Source of the DNA: Planotetraspora thailandica
GTDB taxonomy: Bacteria; Actinomycetota; Actinomycetes; Streptosporangiales; Streptosporangiaceae
Direction: 5' to 3'
Length of the DNA: 64,000 nt
Assembly (NCBI RefSeq): GCF_016863335.1
Contig: NZ_BOOR01000006.1
Coordinates: 62,001-126,000 of the forward strand
Below, one piece after another: positions 26,203 to 37,170 of the stretch (position 1 is its first letter; every line of letters begins with the position of its first letter). The position numbers and the translations under genes are program-made. The notes below the pieces were generated by a model that saw nothing but the letters and a program-made list of their open reading frames with translations, searched no databases and was not told where the DNA came from.

Positions 26203-27471
26203 TCAGACGCCGTCGAGGATCGGCGCGGGGTAGCGGGGCACCGGGTTCTTCCACGGCTCGTGGACCGCCGGCCCGGGCAGGCCCGCCAGTTCGGGGACGT
26301 AGCGGCGCACGTAGTCGCCGTGCGGATCGACCTTCTTCGCCTGGCGGAGAGGGTTGAGCACACGATTGGGCCGTGTGTCGTTCCCGGTGCCCGCCACCCA
26401 CTGCCAGTTTCCGCAGTTGTTCGGGATGTCGGCGTCCAGCAGCAGGTCGTTGAAGTGGTCGGCGCCGAGCCGCCAGTCGATGCCGAGCCGCTTGGTCAGG
26501 AAGGAGCCGACGATCATTCGCAGGCGGTTGTGCATCCACCCCTCGTCGCGGAGCTGGCGCATCCCGGCGTCCACGATCGGCACGCCGGTCAGGCCCTCCC
26601 GCCAGGCCGCGAAGGCCTGTTCGTCGTCCTTCCAGTCACTGCCCCTGGACCGGTAGTCGCGCCGGGGCAGTTCGGGGAAGGCGAAGGCGACCTGGTAGTA
26701 GAAGTCGCGCCAGCACAACTGCCTGACGAACTCCTCGCCCCCCGCCCGGCGGGCCGACCGCGCCACCACCTCGGCGGGGGAGACGCAGCCGAAGCGCAGG
26801 TAGGCGCTCAGCATCGACGTGCGCTCCGGCGCCAGGTCACGGTCGTCGGGATAGCGGGCCAGGCCGCTCTTCAGCCACTCATCCAGCCGCCTCCGCCCGG
26901 CGGTCTCGCCCCCTCTGAGCAGCCCGTACGGCTCCCGCGCGGGCAGATCGCCGACGCCGATGCCGTCCGGCAGCCGGACCCGACCCGGCGGGGCGAGCAC
27001 CTTGCGCCGCGGAGCGGCCGACCAGGCCCGCCAGTAGGGGGTGAAGACGCGATAGTGGTCGCCTCCGGACGGCAGGAGGTCGCCCGGCGGCACCACGGTC
27101 AGGCCGGGGAAGAGCCGAAACCCGAGCCGTCCGGCCTCGCACGCCTCCGCCAGGTGCCGCTCGCGCCGCCGTGCGAACGCGCTTACGTCGGCTGCCGCCC
27201 AGATCGCCGTCGCGTTCGCCGTGCGCGCCAGCGTGACCGCCTCGGCCACCGGGTCGCCCCGCCGTACGACGAGGTCCCCGCCGAGCGAGCGCAGCGACGA
27301 CCGCAGGTCGTGCAGCGACTCGTGCAGGAATCCGGCGCGGTGGCGGGGGTCGATGGCGGGATCCAGGACGAACAGCGGCACCACGTGCCGGGCCTGCTCG
27401 CAGGCGGTCGCGAGCGCCGGGTTGTCGTGGACGCGCAGGTCCCTGGTGAGCAGCACGATGACCGTCTCCAC
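26203..27471 (-). CDS. phrB: Deoxyribodipyrimidine photolyase
   Basis: A 422-residue class I CPD photolyase. The N-terminal alpha/beta domain begins METVIVLLTRDLRVHDNPAL. The FAD-binding helical domain carries RTSMLSAYLRFGCVSPAEV, LCWRDFYYQVAF, TGVPIVDAGMRQLRDEGWMHNRLRMIVGSFLTK and the lesion-pocket region DADIPNNCGNWQW. The usual ending GDYVRRYVPEL...WKNP..YP.PI is present. It repairs UV-induced pyrimidine dimers using light. It is convergent with the formaldehyde dehydrogenase gene, with only 2 bp between stop codons, so no room exists for a dedicated terminator. Confidence 0.96.
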   Translation of the reverse strand: METVIVLLTRDLRVHDNPALATACEQARHVVPLFVLDPAIDPRHRAGFLHESLHDLRSSLRSLGGDLVVRRGDPVAEAVTLARTANATAIWAAADVSAFARRRERHLAEACEAGRLGFRLFPGLTVVPPGDLLPSGGDHYRVFTPYWRAWSAAPRRKVLAPPGRVRLPDGIGVGDLPAREPYGLLRGGETAGRRRLDEWLKSGLARYPDDRDLAPERTSMLSAYLRFGCVSPAEVVARSARRAGGEEFVRQLCWRDFYYQVAFAFPELPRRDYRSRGSDWKDDEQAFAAWREGLTGVPIVDAGMRQLRDEGWMHNRLRMIVGSFLTKRLGIDWRLGADHFNDLLLDADIPNNCGNWQWVAGTGNDTRPNRVLNPLRQAKKVDPHGDYVRRYVPELAGLPGPAVHEPWKNPVPRYPAPILDGV

Positions 27472-27524
27472 GCCCTGCTCTTCGTACGGCTCCCGCCCAG
27501 TGGTTGCCGTTCAGTGGTTGCCGT

Positions 27525-29039
27525 TCAGCGGGCGTCGCCCGGCGGCAGGGAGGGCAGCCCGGCGGGTGCGCCGTTCACGATCAGGTCGAGCAGCGCGCCG
27601 GTGTCGGCGTGCCGCTCGATCAGGTCGCCCAGCGCGTCGAGTTGGCGCTCCCGTAGCGCGGCGAACGACACGTCGGGGGCGGGGACGAAGTCGTCTCTGC
27701 CCGCGGCGGCGGCGACGTCGGCCAGGAAGGCGCGGCGGAAGTCGTCGTTCTCCAGCGCTCCGTGCCAGGTGGTGCCCCAGACGGCGCCCACCCGGCAGCC
27801 GTCGAGGAACGGCTCGGCGCCGCCGTCGAACGTCACGATCCCGTGGTGGATGCCGTAGGCCGCGACCGGATGCCCGTAGGCCTCGCCGACCGGCCGGGAG
27901 AGCACCTTCTCCGCCCGGAACTCGACCGTGGCGGGCAGCAGCCCCAGCCCGTCGACCTGCCCGGCGCCCGACTCCACCTCGTCGTGGATCGTGCGGGCCA
28001 TCATCTGGTAGCCGCCGCAGATGCCCAGCGTGGGTCCGCTTCTGCCGGCGACGGCCGAGGCCAGGCCCGTACGGCGCAGCCATTCGAGGTCGCCGACCGT
28101 GGCGCGCGAGCCGGGCAGCACGACGAGGTCGGCCTCGGCGATCTCGGCGGCGTCGCCGGGGGAGGAGACGAACGTGACCGAGACCCCGGGCTCGGCCGCG
28201 AGCGCGTCGATGTCGGTGAAATTGGAGATCCTCGGGTAACGCACCACGGCCACCCGCAGGGACCTGCCGGAATGGCCGCTCTGCCGGTTGCCCGGCCGGT
28301 TGTCGAGGGCGAGGGAGTCCTCCAGGTCCATCCACAGGTCGTTCACCCAGGGCAGCACGCCGAGGACCGGACGCCCGGTGAGCTCCTTGAGCGTGGCGAG
28401 CCCGGGGTCGAGCAGCTCGGGCGCCCCGCGGAACTTGTTGATCAGGAATCCGCTGATCAGGGCCTGGTCGCCGGCCTCCAGCAGGGCGAGCGTGCCGTAC
28501 AGGGAGGCGAAGACGCCGCCTCTGTCGATGTCCCCGACCACGACCACGGGGATGTCCGCGGCGCGGGCCAGCCCCATGTTGGCGATGTCGCCCCTGCGCA
28601 GGTTGATCTCCGTGGGGCTGCCTGCGCCCTCGCAGACGACCACGTCGTAGGCGGCGCGGAGCCGGTGGTAGGACTCCAGGGCGACCGTCCGCAGGTGGTC
28701 CTTGTAGGCCCCGTACTCCATCGCGTCGACGTCGGCGTAGGGCTTGCCCAGCACCATCACGTGGCTGCGCCGCTCGCCGCCCGGCTTGAGGAGGATCGGG
28801 TTCATGTCCGCCGTGGGCTCGACGCCGGCGGCCTGGGCCTGGGCGACCTGGGCACGCCCGATCTCGGCGCCGTCGGCGGTCACGAACGAGTTGAGCGACA
28901 TGTTCTGCGCCTTGAACGGCGCGACCCGCACGCCCTTCCTGGCCAGCCACCGGCAGATGCCTGCCGTCACCACGCTCTTGCCGGCGTCCGAGGTGGTTCC
29001 GGCGACCAGCAACGTCCCCTTCACGGTTCCTTCACGCAC
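27525..29039 (-). CDS. cobQ: Cobyric acid synthase
   Basis: A 504-residue glutamine amidotransferase that amidates adenosylcobyrinic acid a,c-diamide in cobalamin synthesis. The N-terminal P-loop-like ATPase domain has [28 protein letters not shown] and [14 protein letters not shown]. The C-terminal class I GATase domain has the nucleophile Cys in [10 protein letters not shown] and the catalytic His in YGIHHG. GTG 29039 follows GAGAGGG by 8 nt. The sensor kinase gene upstream ends 12 bp before it, so they may be co-transcribed. No other cobalamin gene is in the window. Two 14-bp repeats (27498-27525) lie across the stop codon. Confidence 0.95.
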   Translation of the reverse strand: MREGTVKGTLLVAGTTSDAGKSVVTAGICRWLARKGVRVAPFKAQNMSLNSFVTADGAEIGRAQVAQAQAAGVEPTADMNPILLKPGGERRSHVMVLGKPYADVDAMEYGAYKDHLRTVALESYHRLRAAYDVVVCEGAGSPTEINLRRGDIANMGLARAADIPVVVVGDIDRGGVFASLYGTLALLEAGDQALISGFLINKFRGAPELLDPGLATLKELTGRPVLGVLPWVNDLWMDLEDSLALDNRPGNRQSGHSGRSLRVAVVRYPRISNFTDIDALAAEPGVSVTFVSSPGDAAEIAEADLVVLPGSRATVGDLEWLRRTGLASAVAGRSGPTLGICGGYQMMARTIHDEVESGAGQVDGLGLLPATVEFRAEKVLSRPVGEAYGHPVAAYGIHHGIVTFDGGAEPFLDGCRVGAVWGTTWHGALENDDFRRAFLADVAAAAGRDDFVPAPDVSFAALRERQLDALGDLIERHADTGALLDLIVNGAPAGLPSLPPGDAR

Positions 29040-29051
29040 GGCCCAACCCTC

Positions 29052-30840
29052 TCAGGCGGGCAGCCGCAGCGTGAACACCGATCCCTCGCCGAGCACGCTG
29101 GCGGCCGAGACCGTGCCGCCGTGGGCCTCGGCGAGCCTGCGGACGATGGACAGGCCGAGTCCGCTGCCTCCGGTCGCCCGGGTGCGCGACCTGTCGGCCC
29201 GCCAGAACCGCTCGAAGACGTGGGGCAGGTCGCCGGGGCCGATCCCCTCGCCGGTGTCGGCCACCTCGATGACGACGTGCCCGTCCTCGATCCGGGAGCT
29301 CAAGGTCACCGATCCGCCTGGCGGCGTGTGCCGTACGGCGTTGGAGACGAGGTTGCCCACCGCCTGGCGGAGCCGTACGGGATCGGCCTGGACGCCGGGG
29401 TCGCCGTGCGCGTGGGTCGCCAGCGTGACGCCCGCGGCGTCGGCGGCTCCCCGGTGCGCGGTGGCCACCTGGGCGAGCAGGTCGGGCACGTCGACGAGCT
29501 CCTTGTGGAGCCTCAGCTCTCCCGCGTCGGCGACGGCCAGGTCGCGCAGGTCGTCGATGATGTGCTGGAGGAGCAGCGCCTCCTCCAGCAGCGACGACGT
29601 GAGCGACTTGTCGGGGGCGACGACGCCGTCCTCGACGGCCTCCAGCCAGCCGCGGATGTTGCTGAGCGGAGTGCGAAGCTCGTGCGCGACGTCGCTGACC
29701 ATCGCCTTGCGCAGGTTCTCCGACTGCTCGCGCCGCTCCGACATGGAGTTGAACGCGGCGCCCAGCCGGGCGATCTCGTCCCCGCCCGTGACGGTGACCC
29801 GGGCCGAGACGTCCCCCTGCTCCATCCGCCTGGCGGCGCCGGTCAGGGCGCGCAGCGGCCTGATCAGCCGGACGCCGGCCAGGACGGTGACGGCCACCGT
29901 GGTCAGCAGCACCAGAGCCGCGACCCCGGCGATGCGGGCCTGGTTGCCGGACGACAGGTCGAAGATCGTGGAGGCGCCGCCGTCCCGGCTGCTGACGAAC
30001 AGCAGGGCGGCCGGGGCCACGTAGGGCGCGAGCTGTCTCTGGCGCGCGGAGGTGACACACGCCTGCACGGCCGCACCGTCGTCGCGGGAGGACTTCTGGG
30101 GCCCGCTGGGCGCCGGGGCCGGCAGCGACGACCAGGTGAAGTCGAGATGGAGTGTCACCTCGGGCAGGTTCCGCTGCGCGAGGCAGGTGCGCATGAGCCC
30201 GCTGAGCTGGGCGAGGGCCTTGGCCTCCGTGCGGGTCGGCTCGTCCAGTACAGGTGCGGCGCATCTGCTGGACAGGTCGAGGGCCGGGTCCGACGTCTGG
30301 ACGCGCGGGCGGCCGCCGGGGCTCTCGACGATCCGCGTCGTGATGGCGGGGAAGGCGTCGCGCAGGCAGGCGGCGCGGCGCTGGGCGGCCTCGCGCAGGG
30401 TGTCCCGCTCGGTCTTGGTCAGCCGGAAGGGCCCCACGGCGCGGGGGTCGATGTGGCCGGCCGGCGAACCGGTGATCAGGGAGGTGTCGAGGGCCAGCGG
30501 GTCGATGGCCGCCGTCGGCTTCGCGGGCAACATGGCCTGCCCGGCATCGGAGTCGATCAGCGGTTCGCGGTTCTCCGTGGTCAGTGTGATCCGGTGCCCG
30601 ATCTGCCGGGCCAGCCGGCCCACCTCCTCGCGGGCCGCGCTCCAGTCGGAATGGGTGGCGGCGTAGCCGATCAGCGCGTCGTAGACCCGGGCGTCGTCCG
30701 TGAGCGCCTGGCCCTGTTCCTGCTGGATGGCCACGGTGGTGCTCCGCATGGTCAGCCAGGCGGTCGCCGCGATGGAGCAGACGGACACCACCACCGAGAC
30801 CGCCAGCAGCCGCATGAGGAGGCTGCGACGCAGCGGCACC

Positions 30841-30851
<11 letters not shown>
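29052..30851 (-). CDS. Sensor histidine kinase with large extracellular domain
   Basis: A 599-residue kinase. Its first membrane helix (about 12-35) is followed by an extracellular domain of roughly 270 residues with several Cys (CLRDAFP, SSRCAAPVL, RTCLAQRN). A second helix (VAALVLLTTVAVTVLAGV) leads into HAMP. The phosphoacceptor is in VSDVAHELRTPLSNIRGWLEAVEDG; the HATPase has N box NLVSNAVRHTPPGG and G2 region RATGGSGLGLSIVRRL. It overlaps the response regulator gene by 11 bp, so they are translationally coupled. It is divergent from an efflux operon it probably controls, perhaps in response to envelope stress (inference). Confidence 0.92.
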
Positions 30852-31548
<697 letters not shown>

Positions 31549-31610
31549 AACGGCGATCCTAGGGCGGCCTGTCCGCAGCCGGGACCCGCTCATCGGACGG
31601 CCACGGGTTC

Positions 31611-31632
31611 CTAACAAGATCCTGACATTTCC
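31611..31632 (+). promoter_or_regulatory. 11-bp direct repeat, probable response-regulator site
   Basis: CTAACAAGATC is followed directly by CTGACATTTCC. The C-T-x-A-C-A core is repeated with an 11-bp phase, the usual layout of OmpR-family binding sites. It lies 54 bp before the efflux operon start and 63 bp from the regulator start. Confidence 0.5.
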
Positions 31633-31686
31633 GCCCCATCCTCATCGCCATGCCGAAACGTCAAGCGTCCGAGAAGGAGGCGTTCC

Positions 31687-32793
31687 GTGGCGAGAGGTGA
31701 TCTCTCGGACGAACCGCGGCGAACACGGTGGAAGGGCATCACGGCCGTGGTGGTGGTGCTCGTCGCCGGGGTGACCGCAGGCGGCGTCTCGGTCGCATTG
31801 GCGGGCCGGGCGGACAAGCCGCAGACGCCGGGTCCCGAGAAGGCCCCGGTGGCGACCACCAAGGTGGCGAAGACGAACCTCTCCGACACGCGGACGCTCC
31901 CGGGGACGCTGGGCTTCGGGCTCGAACGGCCCGTGCGCGGGGCGGGCTCGGGACTGGTCACCCGGCTGCCGAAGGTGGGCGCCGCGGTCGTCAGGGGCAA
32001 GCCGCTCTACTGGGTCGACGACCGCCCCATCCTGGTCTTCTACGGCGACACGCCGTTGTTCCGCAAGCTCGACAAGGTGGGCGTCCGGGGCCGTGACGTG
32101 ACCGTCGTGGCGAACAACCTGAAGGCACTCGGCTACTCCGTCGGCGTCGCATCGGCGGACCGGTCGAAACCTGGGGAGCTGTTCACCGCGTCGGTGAAGG
32201 CCGCGCTGAAGCAGTGGCAGACCGCCGCCGGGCTGGCTCCCACCGGCACCCTCGACGTCGGCCAGGTGGTCGTGCTTCCCGGGCCGGCCCGGGTGGCGTC
32301 GGTGAAGGCCCAGCTGGGGGATGCGGTCGGCGAAGAGGTGCTCACGGTCACGCCGAAGACGAAGGTCGTGACCGTGCCGGTCGACGCCGCCGACGTGGGC
32401 ACTATCCGCCTGGGGGAGCGCGTGAGCGTCGCCCTGCCGGACGCCAGGAAGATCGCCGGGAAGGTCACGGCGATCGGCAGGACCGTCCAGGACGCCCAGG
32501 ACGCCTCCGGCCAGACCACGGCGCAGATGAACATCACCGTCACGCCGCTCAAGAGCACCGACGTGAAGGCGCTCGACGCCGCCGGGGTGGAGGTCACCTT
32601 CACCGGCAGCGTCCGGCGCGGCGTGCTGGCCGTTCCGGTCGGCGCCCTGCTCGCCCTCCGCGAGGGCGGTTACGCACTCCAGCTTCCCGACGGGAAGCTG
32701 GTCGCGGTCGAGACGGGGATGTTCGCCCGGGGAATGGTGCAGGTCAGCGGCGACGGCGTCACCGAAGGCCTCGTGGTGGTGACGAGCTCATGA
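31687..32793 (+). CDS. Efflux adaptor with peptidoglycan-binding domain
   Basis: A 368-residue exported protein. A membrane anchor ([22 protein letters not shown]) follows a short basic N terminus. Residues about 80-110 form a biotinyl/lipoyl-like beta segment ([25 protein letters not shown]). A PG_binding_1-like helix pair follows ([26 protein letters not shown]), then the HlyD-like beta-barrel ([20 protein letters not shown]). It is the periplasm-facing adaptor of an ABC exporter in Gram-positive style. GTG 31687 has AAGGAGG about 9 nt upstream. Its stop overlaps the ABC ATPase start by 4 nt (ATGA). Confidence 0.85.
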   Translation: MARGDLSDEPRRTRWKGITAVVVVLVAGVTAGGVSVALAGRADKPQTPGPEKAPVATTKVAKTNLSDTRTLPGTLGFGLERPVRGAGSGLVTRLPKVGAAVVRGKPLYWVDDRPILVFYGDTPLFRKLDKVGVRGRDVTVVANNLKALGYSVGVASADRSKPGELFTASVKAALKQWQTAAGLAPTGTLDVGQVVVLPGPARVASVKAQLGDAVGEEVLTVTPKTKVVTVPVDAADVGTIRLGERVSVALPDARKIAGKVTAIGRTVQDAQDASGQTTAQMNITVTPLKSTDVKALDAAGVEVTFTGSVRRGVLAVPVGALLALREGGYALQLPDGKLVAVETGMFARGMVQVSGDGVTEGLVVVTSS

Positions 32794-33494
32794 CCGGCGA
32801 GCCCCTGCGCGCGCCCGTCATGCGCGTCCACCGGGCGGTCAAGGTCCACCCGGGCGGGGTGACCGCGCTCGACGACGTCTCCCTGGTGATCGAGGAGGGC
32901 GAACTGCTCTCCATCGTCGGCCCCTCCGGCTCGGGGAAGTCCACGCTGCTGAACATCATGGGCACGCTCGACCTGCCCACCAGCGGCACCGTGGAGATCG
33001 GCGGTCAGGACGTCGCCGCCCTGTCCGACAGGCGCCTGTCCGCGCTGCGCGGACGCATGCTCGGCTTCGTTTTCCAGCAGTTCCATCTGACGGACGGCCT
33101 CAGCGCCGCCGAGAACGTCACCACCGGGCTGCTCTACGCGGGCGTGCCGTACCGGAGACGCCGCCCGCTGGCCCTGGAGGCGCTCGCACGGGTGGGGCTG
33201 GCACACCGGGTCGGGCATCTGCCGCATCAACTGTCCGGCGGTGAACGGCAACGCGTCGCCATCGCCCGTGCGCTCGTCAACGAACCCGCGCTGGTGCTGG
33301 CGGACGAGCCGACGGGCGCGCTCGACACGGCCAACGGGCAGGCGGTGCTCGAACTGCTGATGAAGCTCAACGCCGAGGGCACCACCATCGCGATCGTCAC
33401 GCACGACAGGGACATCGCGGCCCGCGTGCCGAGGCGGGTGGAGATCCTCGACGGGCGGATCGTGGCCGACACGCGGACGGGACGGGCCGCATGA
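32790..33494 (+). CDS. ABC transporter ATP-binding protein (MacB/LolD-like)
   Basis: A 234-residue ATPase. Walker A is [12 protein letters not shown], the Q-loop is FQQFHLT, the signature is [15 protein letters not shown] and Walker B is [12 protein letters not shown], followed by the switch His in IVTHD. It closely follows the subfamily pairing with FtsX/MacB-type permeases. Start ATG 32790 overlaps the adaptor stop, and its own stop overlaps the permease start by 4 nt, so the three genes form one translationally coupled unit. The transported compound is unknown; antimicrobial peptides or lipids are usual for the class. Confidence 0.95.
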   Translation: MTGEPLRAPVMRVHRAVKVHPGGVTALDDVSLVIEEGELLSIVGPSGSGKSTLLNIMGTLDLPTSGTVEIGGQDVAALSDRRLSALRGRMLGFVFQQFHLTDGLSAAENVTTGLLYAGVPYRRRRPLALEALARVGLAHRVGHLPHQLSGGERQRVAIARALVNEPALVLADEPTGALDTANGQAVLELLMKLNAEGTTIAIVTHDRDIAARVPRRVEILDGRIVADTRTGRAA

Positions 33495-34693
33495 AGGGCG
33501 CCTCGCCGGTACGGCTCACGCCCGCCGACGTGCTTCGGCTCGGCCTGCTCGGCATCCGGACCAGGAAGGTGCGGGCGGCCCTGTCCGCCCTGGGCATCTC
33601 CATCGGCATCGCCACATTGATCATCGTGACGGGCATTCCCGCGGCCAGCCACCAAGCGCTGATGAAGGAGCTTTCCGCGCTCGGGCCCGACATGCTGCGC
33701 GCCGAGCCGATGCCGAACCAGGACCCGCCGGTGCTGCTGCCCGAGTCGGCCGACCGCATGGCGGCCCGCATCGGGCCGGTCACGGTGGCGAGCGAGGTCG
33801 CCAACACCCACGCGGTCGTCGCACGCTCGGACAAGGTCGACCCCGGTGACGCCGCCGGGATCAGCGTGCTGGCCAGCCGTCCCAACCTGCTCGACGCCGT
33901 CGACGGCTCGGTGCAGTACGGGACCTTCCTCAACGCCTCGACTGAGCGGTTCCCCACGGTCGTGCTGGGATACGTCGCCGCAGGGCGCCTCGGCGTGAAC
34001 CGGCTGGTGCCGGGACAGGAGCCGCCGCAGGTGTTCATCGGCGACCAGTGGTTTACCGTGGTCGGAATCCTGCGGCCCATGCCGCTGTCGCCGGAACTCG
34101 AACGCTCGGTGCTGGTCGGATGGGAGGCCGCCCGCCGGGACCTGCGCTTCGACGGGCACCCCACCGTCGTCTACGTGCAGGCGAGGGAGGACGCGCTGGA
34201 GGACGTGCGAGATGTCCTGCCCGCGACGCTCAATCCGGAGGCTCCGAGCCTGGTGCAGGTCAGCCGGCCCTCCGACGCGCTCGCGGCCAAACGTGTGACG
34301 GAGACAGCGTTCTCGGCGCTCTTCCTCGGCCTCGCCGGCGTGGCCCTGCTCGTGGGTGGCATCGGCGTCGCCAACACCATGGTGGTCTCCGTTCTCGAAC
34401 GCCGCCGTGAGATCGGCCTGCGCCGGGCACTCGGCGCCACCCGCGGCCACATCCGGGCCCAGTTCCTCACCGAGTCGGTCGCGCTGTCCGGGCTGGGGGG
34501 TGCGATGGGCACCCTGCTGGGGGTTCTGGTGGCCGTCGGCTACTCGGCCTACCAGGGTTGGCCGCCGGTGATCCCGCCGGAGGCGGCCTTCGGCGGCATG
34601 GGCGGGGCGGTGGTGGTCGGCATGGCCGCCGGCCTCTACCCCTCGATCCGCGCGTCCCGTCTCACCCCGACCGACGCCCTTTCCGCACCGTGA
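33491..34693 (+). CDS. FtsX/MacB-type ABC permease
   Basis: A 400-residue permease with four predicted membrane helices. The first is near residue 30-52 ([21 protein letters not shown]), then comes a large extracellular MacB-like domain (about 55-265), then three helices with [45 protein letters not shown], the conserved FtsX coupling region. It overlaps the ATPase gene by 4 nt. Its stop overlaps a possible ATG for the next gene, but the better start for that gene is 39 nt further on. Confidence 0.94.
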   Translation: MKGASPVRLTPADVLRLGLLGIRTRKVRAALSALGISIGIATLIIVTGIPAASHQALMKELSALGPDMLRAEPMPNQDPPVLLPESADRMAARIGPVTVASEVANTHAVVARSDKVDPGDAAGISVLASRPNLLDAVDGSVQYGTFLNASTERFPTVVLGYVAAGRLGVNRLVPGQEPPQVFIGDQWFTVVGILRPMPLSPELERSVLVGWEAARRDLRFDGHPTVVYVQAREDALEDVRDVLPATLNPEAPSLVQVSRPSDALAAKRVTETAFSALFLGLAGVALLVGGIGVANTMVVSVLERRREIGLRRALGATRGHIRAQFLTESVALSGLGGAMGTLLGVLVAVGYSAYQGWPPVIPPEAAFGGMGGAVVVGMAAGLYPSIRASRLTPTDALSAP

Positions 34694-34731
34694 TGCCACT
34701 CATCCGCACATCCGAAGGAGACGCTCCGCTC

Positions 34732-35376
34732 ATGACTCGACTCACCCTCGCAGGGGCCGTGAAAGGCGCCGTCGTGCTCGCCGCCGTGGCCGGTTCGCTG
34801 ACGCTCACCGCGTGCGGCTCCGATTCAGGCTCCGATTCAGGCGGAGGGGCCGCGGCGCAAGAGGACCACGTTGCTTCGCTGGTCACCGCGTCCCCCAGCA
34901 GTGAGTCCGGCGGGGCCACGGGCCAACCGTCGAAGTCGCCGGATCCGGAGTCCAAGCGTCCCCAACTGCGCCTCGACAGCACGGCCGAGGAATACGCGAA
35001 GTATCGGCTCGCCTATGCCAAGTGCCTGGACGAGCACGGGCGGCCCCAGACGGCGGACGGCGAATACACGCCCGCGCAGGAGAAGGCGGAGAAGGCCGCG
35101 AGGAAGGCCTGCGCGAACAAGGAACCGCTCATGCCGCCGGAGTTCAGCCCCGAGACGAACCCCCACTATGCCGACGACGTGCGGAAAGAGGTGGCGTGCT
35201 TGAAGAAGAACGGGTTCAAGGTGCGCATCACGCCGGCCACGGGCTCCGACCCCAACGCGATCGGCTGGACCTACGAGAGCCTGCCGGGTGAGGGCGTGGA
35301 CATCGAGAAGATCCAGAACCAGTGCCGGCAGGAGGGTTTCGGCGGCGGAGCCGCCCTAGGCCCCGGCCCCGCCTGA
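34732..35376 (+). CDS. Lipoprotein of the efflux operon, function unknown
   Basis: A 214-residue lipoprotein. The signal peptide ends in lipobox LTAC, followed by GSDSGSDSGGG. The mature part has a conserved-looking core: EYAKYRLAYAKCLDEHGRP, KAARKACANKEPL, and YADDVRKEVACLKKNGFKVRI. The paired Cys-containing helices recall small actinobacterial lipoproteins found next to MacB-like exporters. ATG 34732 has GAAGGAG 11 nt upstream; an ATG overlapping the permease stop (34693) is the alternative. It probably assists the exporter (inference from operon position). A 14-bp hairpin follows its stop codon. Confidence 0.8.
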   Translation: MTRLTLAGAVKGAVVLAAVAGSLTLTACGSDSGSDSGGGAAAQEDHVASLVTASPSSESGGATGQPSKSPDPESKRPQLRLDSTAEEYAKYRLAYAKCLDEHGRPQTADGEYTPAQEKAEKAARKACANKEPLMPPEFSPETNPHYADDVRKEVACLKKNGFKVRITPATGSDPNAIGWTYESLPGEGVDIEKIQNQCRQEGFGGGAALGPGPA

Positions 35377-35389
35377 ACCCCTTGGACCC

Positions 35390-35427
35390 TGGGGTGTGAT
35401 CACCCCCTTGAGTGTGATCACACCCCA
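35390..35427. terminator. Hairpin after the efflux operon
   Basis: TGGGGTGTGATCAC and GTGATCACACCCCA are perfect 14-bp inverted arms around a 10-nt loop, 13 bp after the lipoprotein stop. It could stop transcription of the operon. It also contains the TGATCA core of the neighbouring 53-bp repeats, so it may instead be a diverged member of that family. Confidence 0.6.
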
Positions 35428-35456
35428 AACCCTGGGTGTGATCATGTCCCTGGGGC

Positions 35457-35756
35457 GTGATCATGCAGAAGTTCGCGCGGGGGTTCCCTGGCCTGCGCCA
35501 ACCCTGGTCGTGATCATGCAGAAGTTCGGGGATTGTGCGGCTGGCCTGCGGAAAAGCCAATCGCGATCATGCAGTAATTCGGGAGTGATGTCCCCGACCT
35601 GCGGTGATTCGGTTCGTGATCATGCACTACTCGGGGGCCGTGCATGATCACGAACTGTGTCGTGCCAGGTCGGCGCTGCCGGCGCGAACTTCTGCATGAT
35701 CACGATTGGCGTAAAGCCAGGTCAGCGGGCAGATGCCCGAACTTCTGCATGATCAC
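35457..35756. repeat. 53-bp repeat array A: four direct and three inverted units, mirror-symmetric
   Basis: GTGATCATGCAGAAGTTCG or close variants start at 35457, 35510, 35563 and 35616, exactly 53 bp apart. The reverse complement then occurs with ends at 35651, 35703 and 35756, spaced 52 and 53 bp. The 34-bp interiors differ but share a CTGGCCTGCG/CTGACCTGG word at a fixed place. The two innermost units are truncated after GTGATCATGCAC. Arrays of the same family occur at 43139 and 44055. I know no named family that fits. Confidence 0.9.
35613..35654. repeat. Perfect 15-bp inverted repeat at the centre of array A
   Basis: TTCGTGATCATGCAC and GTGCATGATCACGAA flank a 12-nt centre (35628-35639). 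It is the point of symmetry of the array. As RNA it would form a stable hairpin in either direction, but no T-run follows, so a simple intrinsic terminator is not obvious. Confidence 0.85.
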
Positions 35757-35828
35757 GGGAAAGGGTGGGGGTTTGGTCGGTGGCGTCTGCGACGATGCGG
35801 CTTCCGAACGTCCGGAGGGGGCCGGCAG

Positions 35829-37070
35829 ATGGACCAGAACGAGCAGATCGCCCAAGAGATCGTCGATGACGCGATCAGGTGGCGGCGCATGTGCGATGAG
35901 GAGCGGTTCCACCAGTGCGCCGCAGTGCTTGCCGCGCCGTACGGGCTGCCCGGCATGCCGGAGCCGGCCCGATGGGCGCGGACGGTCGACCGCGTCCTGC
36001 TGTCGGCCTTGTGCCGGGTGGTCACGGCCGCCTGGCATGACGGCTGGCAGCCGGCCGACGTCGTGCGGAGGATGCGCCGGGTCTACGGCGACGCGCATGT
36101 GCGGCTCACGCTCGACGTCATCGCCGCCGAGATGAGGGCCTACGCCGTCGCCACCGTGGACGAGCGCTGGCTGGCGCAGATGGCCGAGCTCGGCGCCCGT
36201 GTCTGGTGGGACGCCGACGAGGAGATCCTGCGCGCCGACGGCGACCGTCAGACGACGGTCGTCCATGCCCTCCACCTGGTGTATGAGCTGACCTGGCGGT
36301 CCACGCTGCCACGGTTGTGGCCGCCGCCCGGCACGGCCAGGCCCGGCGCTGTACCAACATCGGGACGGGCGGGGGACGAGCGCACGCTGGCACGGATCAG
36401 GGCCCTGCTCGCCAAGGCAGAGTCCACCGATTTCCCCGCGGAGGCCGAGACGTTCACCTCGGCCGCGCAGTCGCTGATGGCACGGCACAGCATCGACGCC
36501 GCCATGCTGGCGGACTCCGCCGGGTCCGGCGGCGGGGACGAGCCGTGCGGGCGCAGGGTGGGCATCGACACGCCCTATGAGAGCGCCAAGGCCAACCTGC
36601 TCGCCGAGGTGGCTGTGGCCAACCGCTGCCGGGCGGTGTGGAGCAAAGGGCTTGGATTCTCGACCGTCTTCGGCTTCGACTCCGATCTCGACGCGGTGGA
36701 GCTGCTGTTCACGTCGTTGCTGGTGCAGGCGACCTCGGCCATGGTCAAGGAGGGCGCGAGGCGCGACCGGTCCGGCACGTCGAGAACCCGGTCGTTTCGC
36801 CAGTCGTTCCTCCTCGCCTATGCCCAGCGCATCGGTGAGCGGCTGAGCGCCGCCTCCGGCCAGGCCGTACGGCAGGCCGTCGAGGAGACCGGGAGGGACC
36901 TGCTTCCGGTGCTGGCCGCCCGCGAGCAGGCCGTGGACGAGGCGGTCCACGCCATGTTCCCGAGGTTGGTGCGCGGGGGCAGCCGGCCGGTCGCCAACCT
37001 GGACGGCTGGGTCTCCGGCCGGGCCGCCGCCGATCTCGCCCTGCTCAACGCTCGCCGGAGGATCACATGA
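35829..37070 (+). CDS. DUF2786-domain protein
   Basis: A 413-residue protein. Residues about 180-215 match DUF2786 (ARIRALLAKAESTDFPAEAETFTSAAQSLMARHSID), a short helical domain of unknown function found in bacteria and phages. The remainder is largely helical; FSTVFGFDSDLDAVELLFTSLLVQATSAM after it belongs to the usual DUF2786 C-terminal extension. No enzyme motif, signal peptide or membrane helix is visible. ATG 35829 follows GGAGGGGG by 8 nt. It begins 72 bp after repeat array A, whose promoter influence is unknown. Function unknown. Confidence 0.85.
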   Translation: MDQNEQIAQEIVDDAIRWRRMCDEERFHQCAAVLAAPYGLPGMPEPARWARTVDRVLLSALCRVVTAAWHDGWQPADVVRRMRRVYGDAHVRLTLDVIAAEMRAYAVATVDERWLAQMAELGARVWWDADEEILRADGDRQTTVVHALHLVYELTWRSTLPRLWPPPGTARPGAVPTSGRAGDERTLARIRALLAKAESTDFPAEAETFTSAAQSLMARHSIDAAMLADSAGSGGGDEPCGRRVGIDTPYESAKANLLAEVAVANRCRAVWSKGLGFSTVFGFDSDLDAVELLFTSLLVQATSAMVKEGARRDRSGTSRTRSFRQSFLLAYAQRIGERLSAASGQAVRQAVEETGRDLLPVLAAREQAVDEAVHAMFPRLVRGGSRPVANLDGWVSGRAAADLALLNARRRIT

Positions 37071-37170
37071 ACGATCACTGCCTCTGTACGCGTCCTTGAC
37101 GCCTCAGGGGGGTCCGGCCCTTGTCCCGCCTGCCGATATATACGTTTTCTTGACGCCTTGATCGTGAAAG

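Noticed and set aside
22685-26539. 1284-codon minus-strand frame opposite selA, selB and formaldehyde dehydrogenase
   Set aside because: Low-complexity Arg/Gly/Pro/His-rich translation, no domains, and it lies fully antisense to three well-supported genes.
27498-27525. Two 14-bp tandem repeats at the cobQ stop codon
   Set aside because: Only two copies with a partial third; consistent with simple slippage and no evident function.
35457-35756. CRISPR array (19-bp repeat, 34-bp spacers, 53-bp period)
   Set aside because: Repeats are too short and vary, the 'spacers' share a conserved internal word, the units invert at the centre, other arrays exist around a gene, and no cas gene is in the window.
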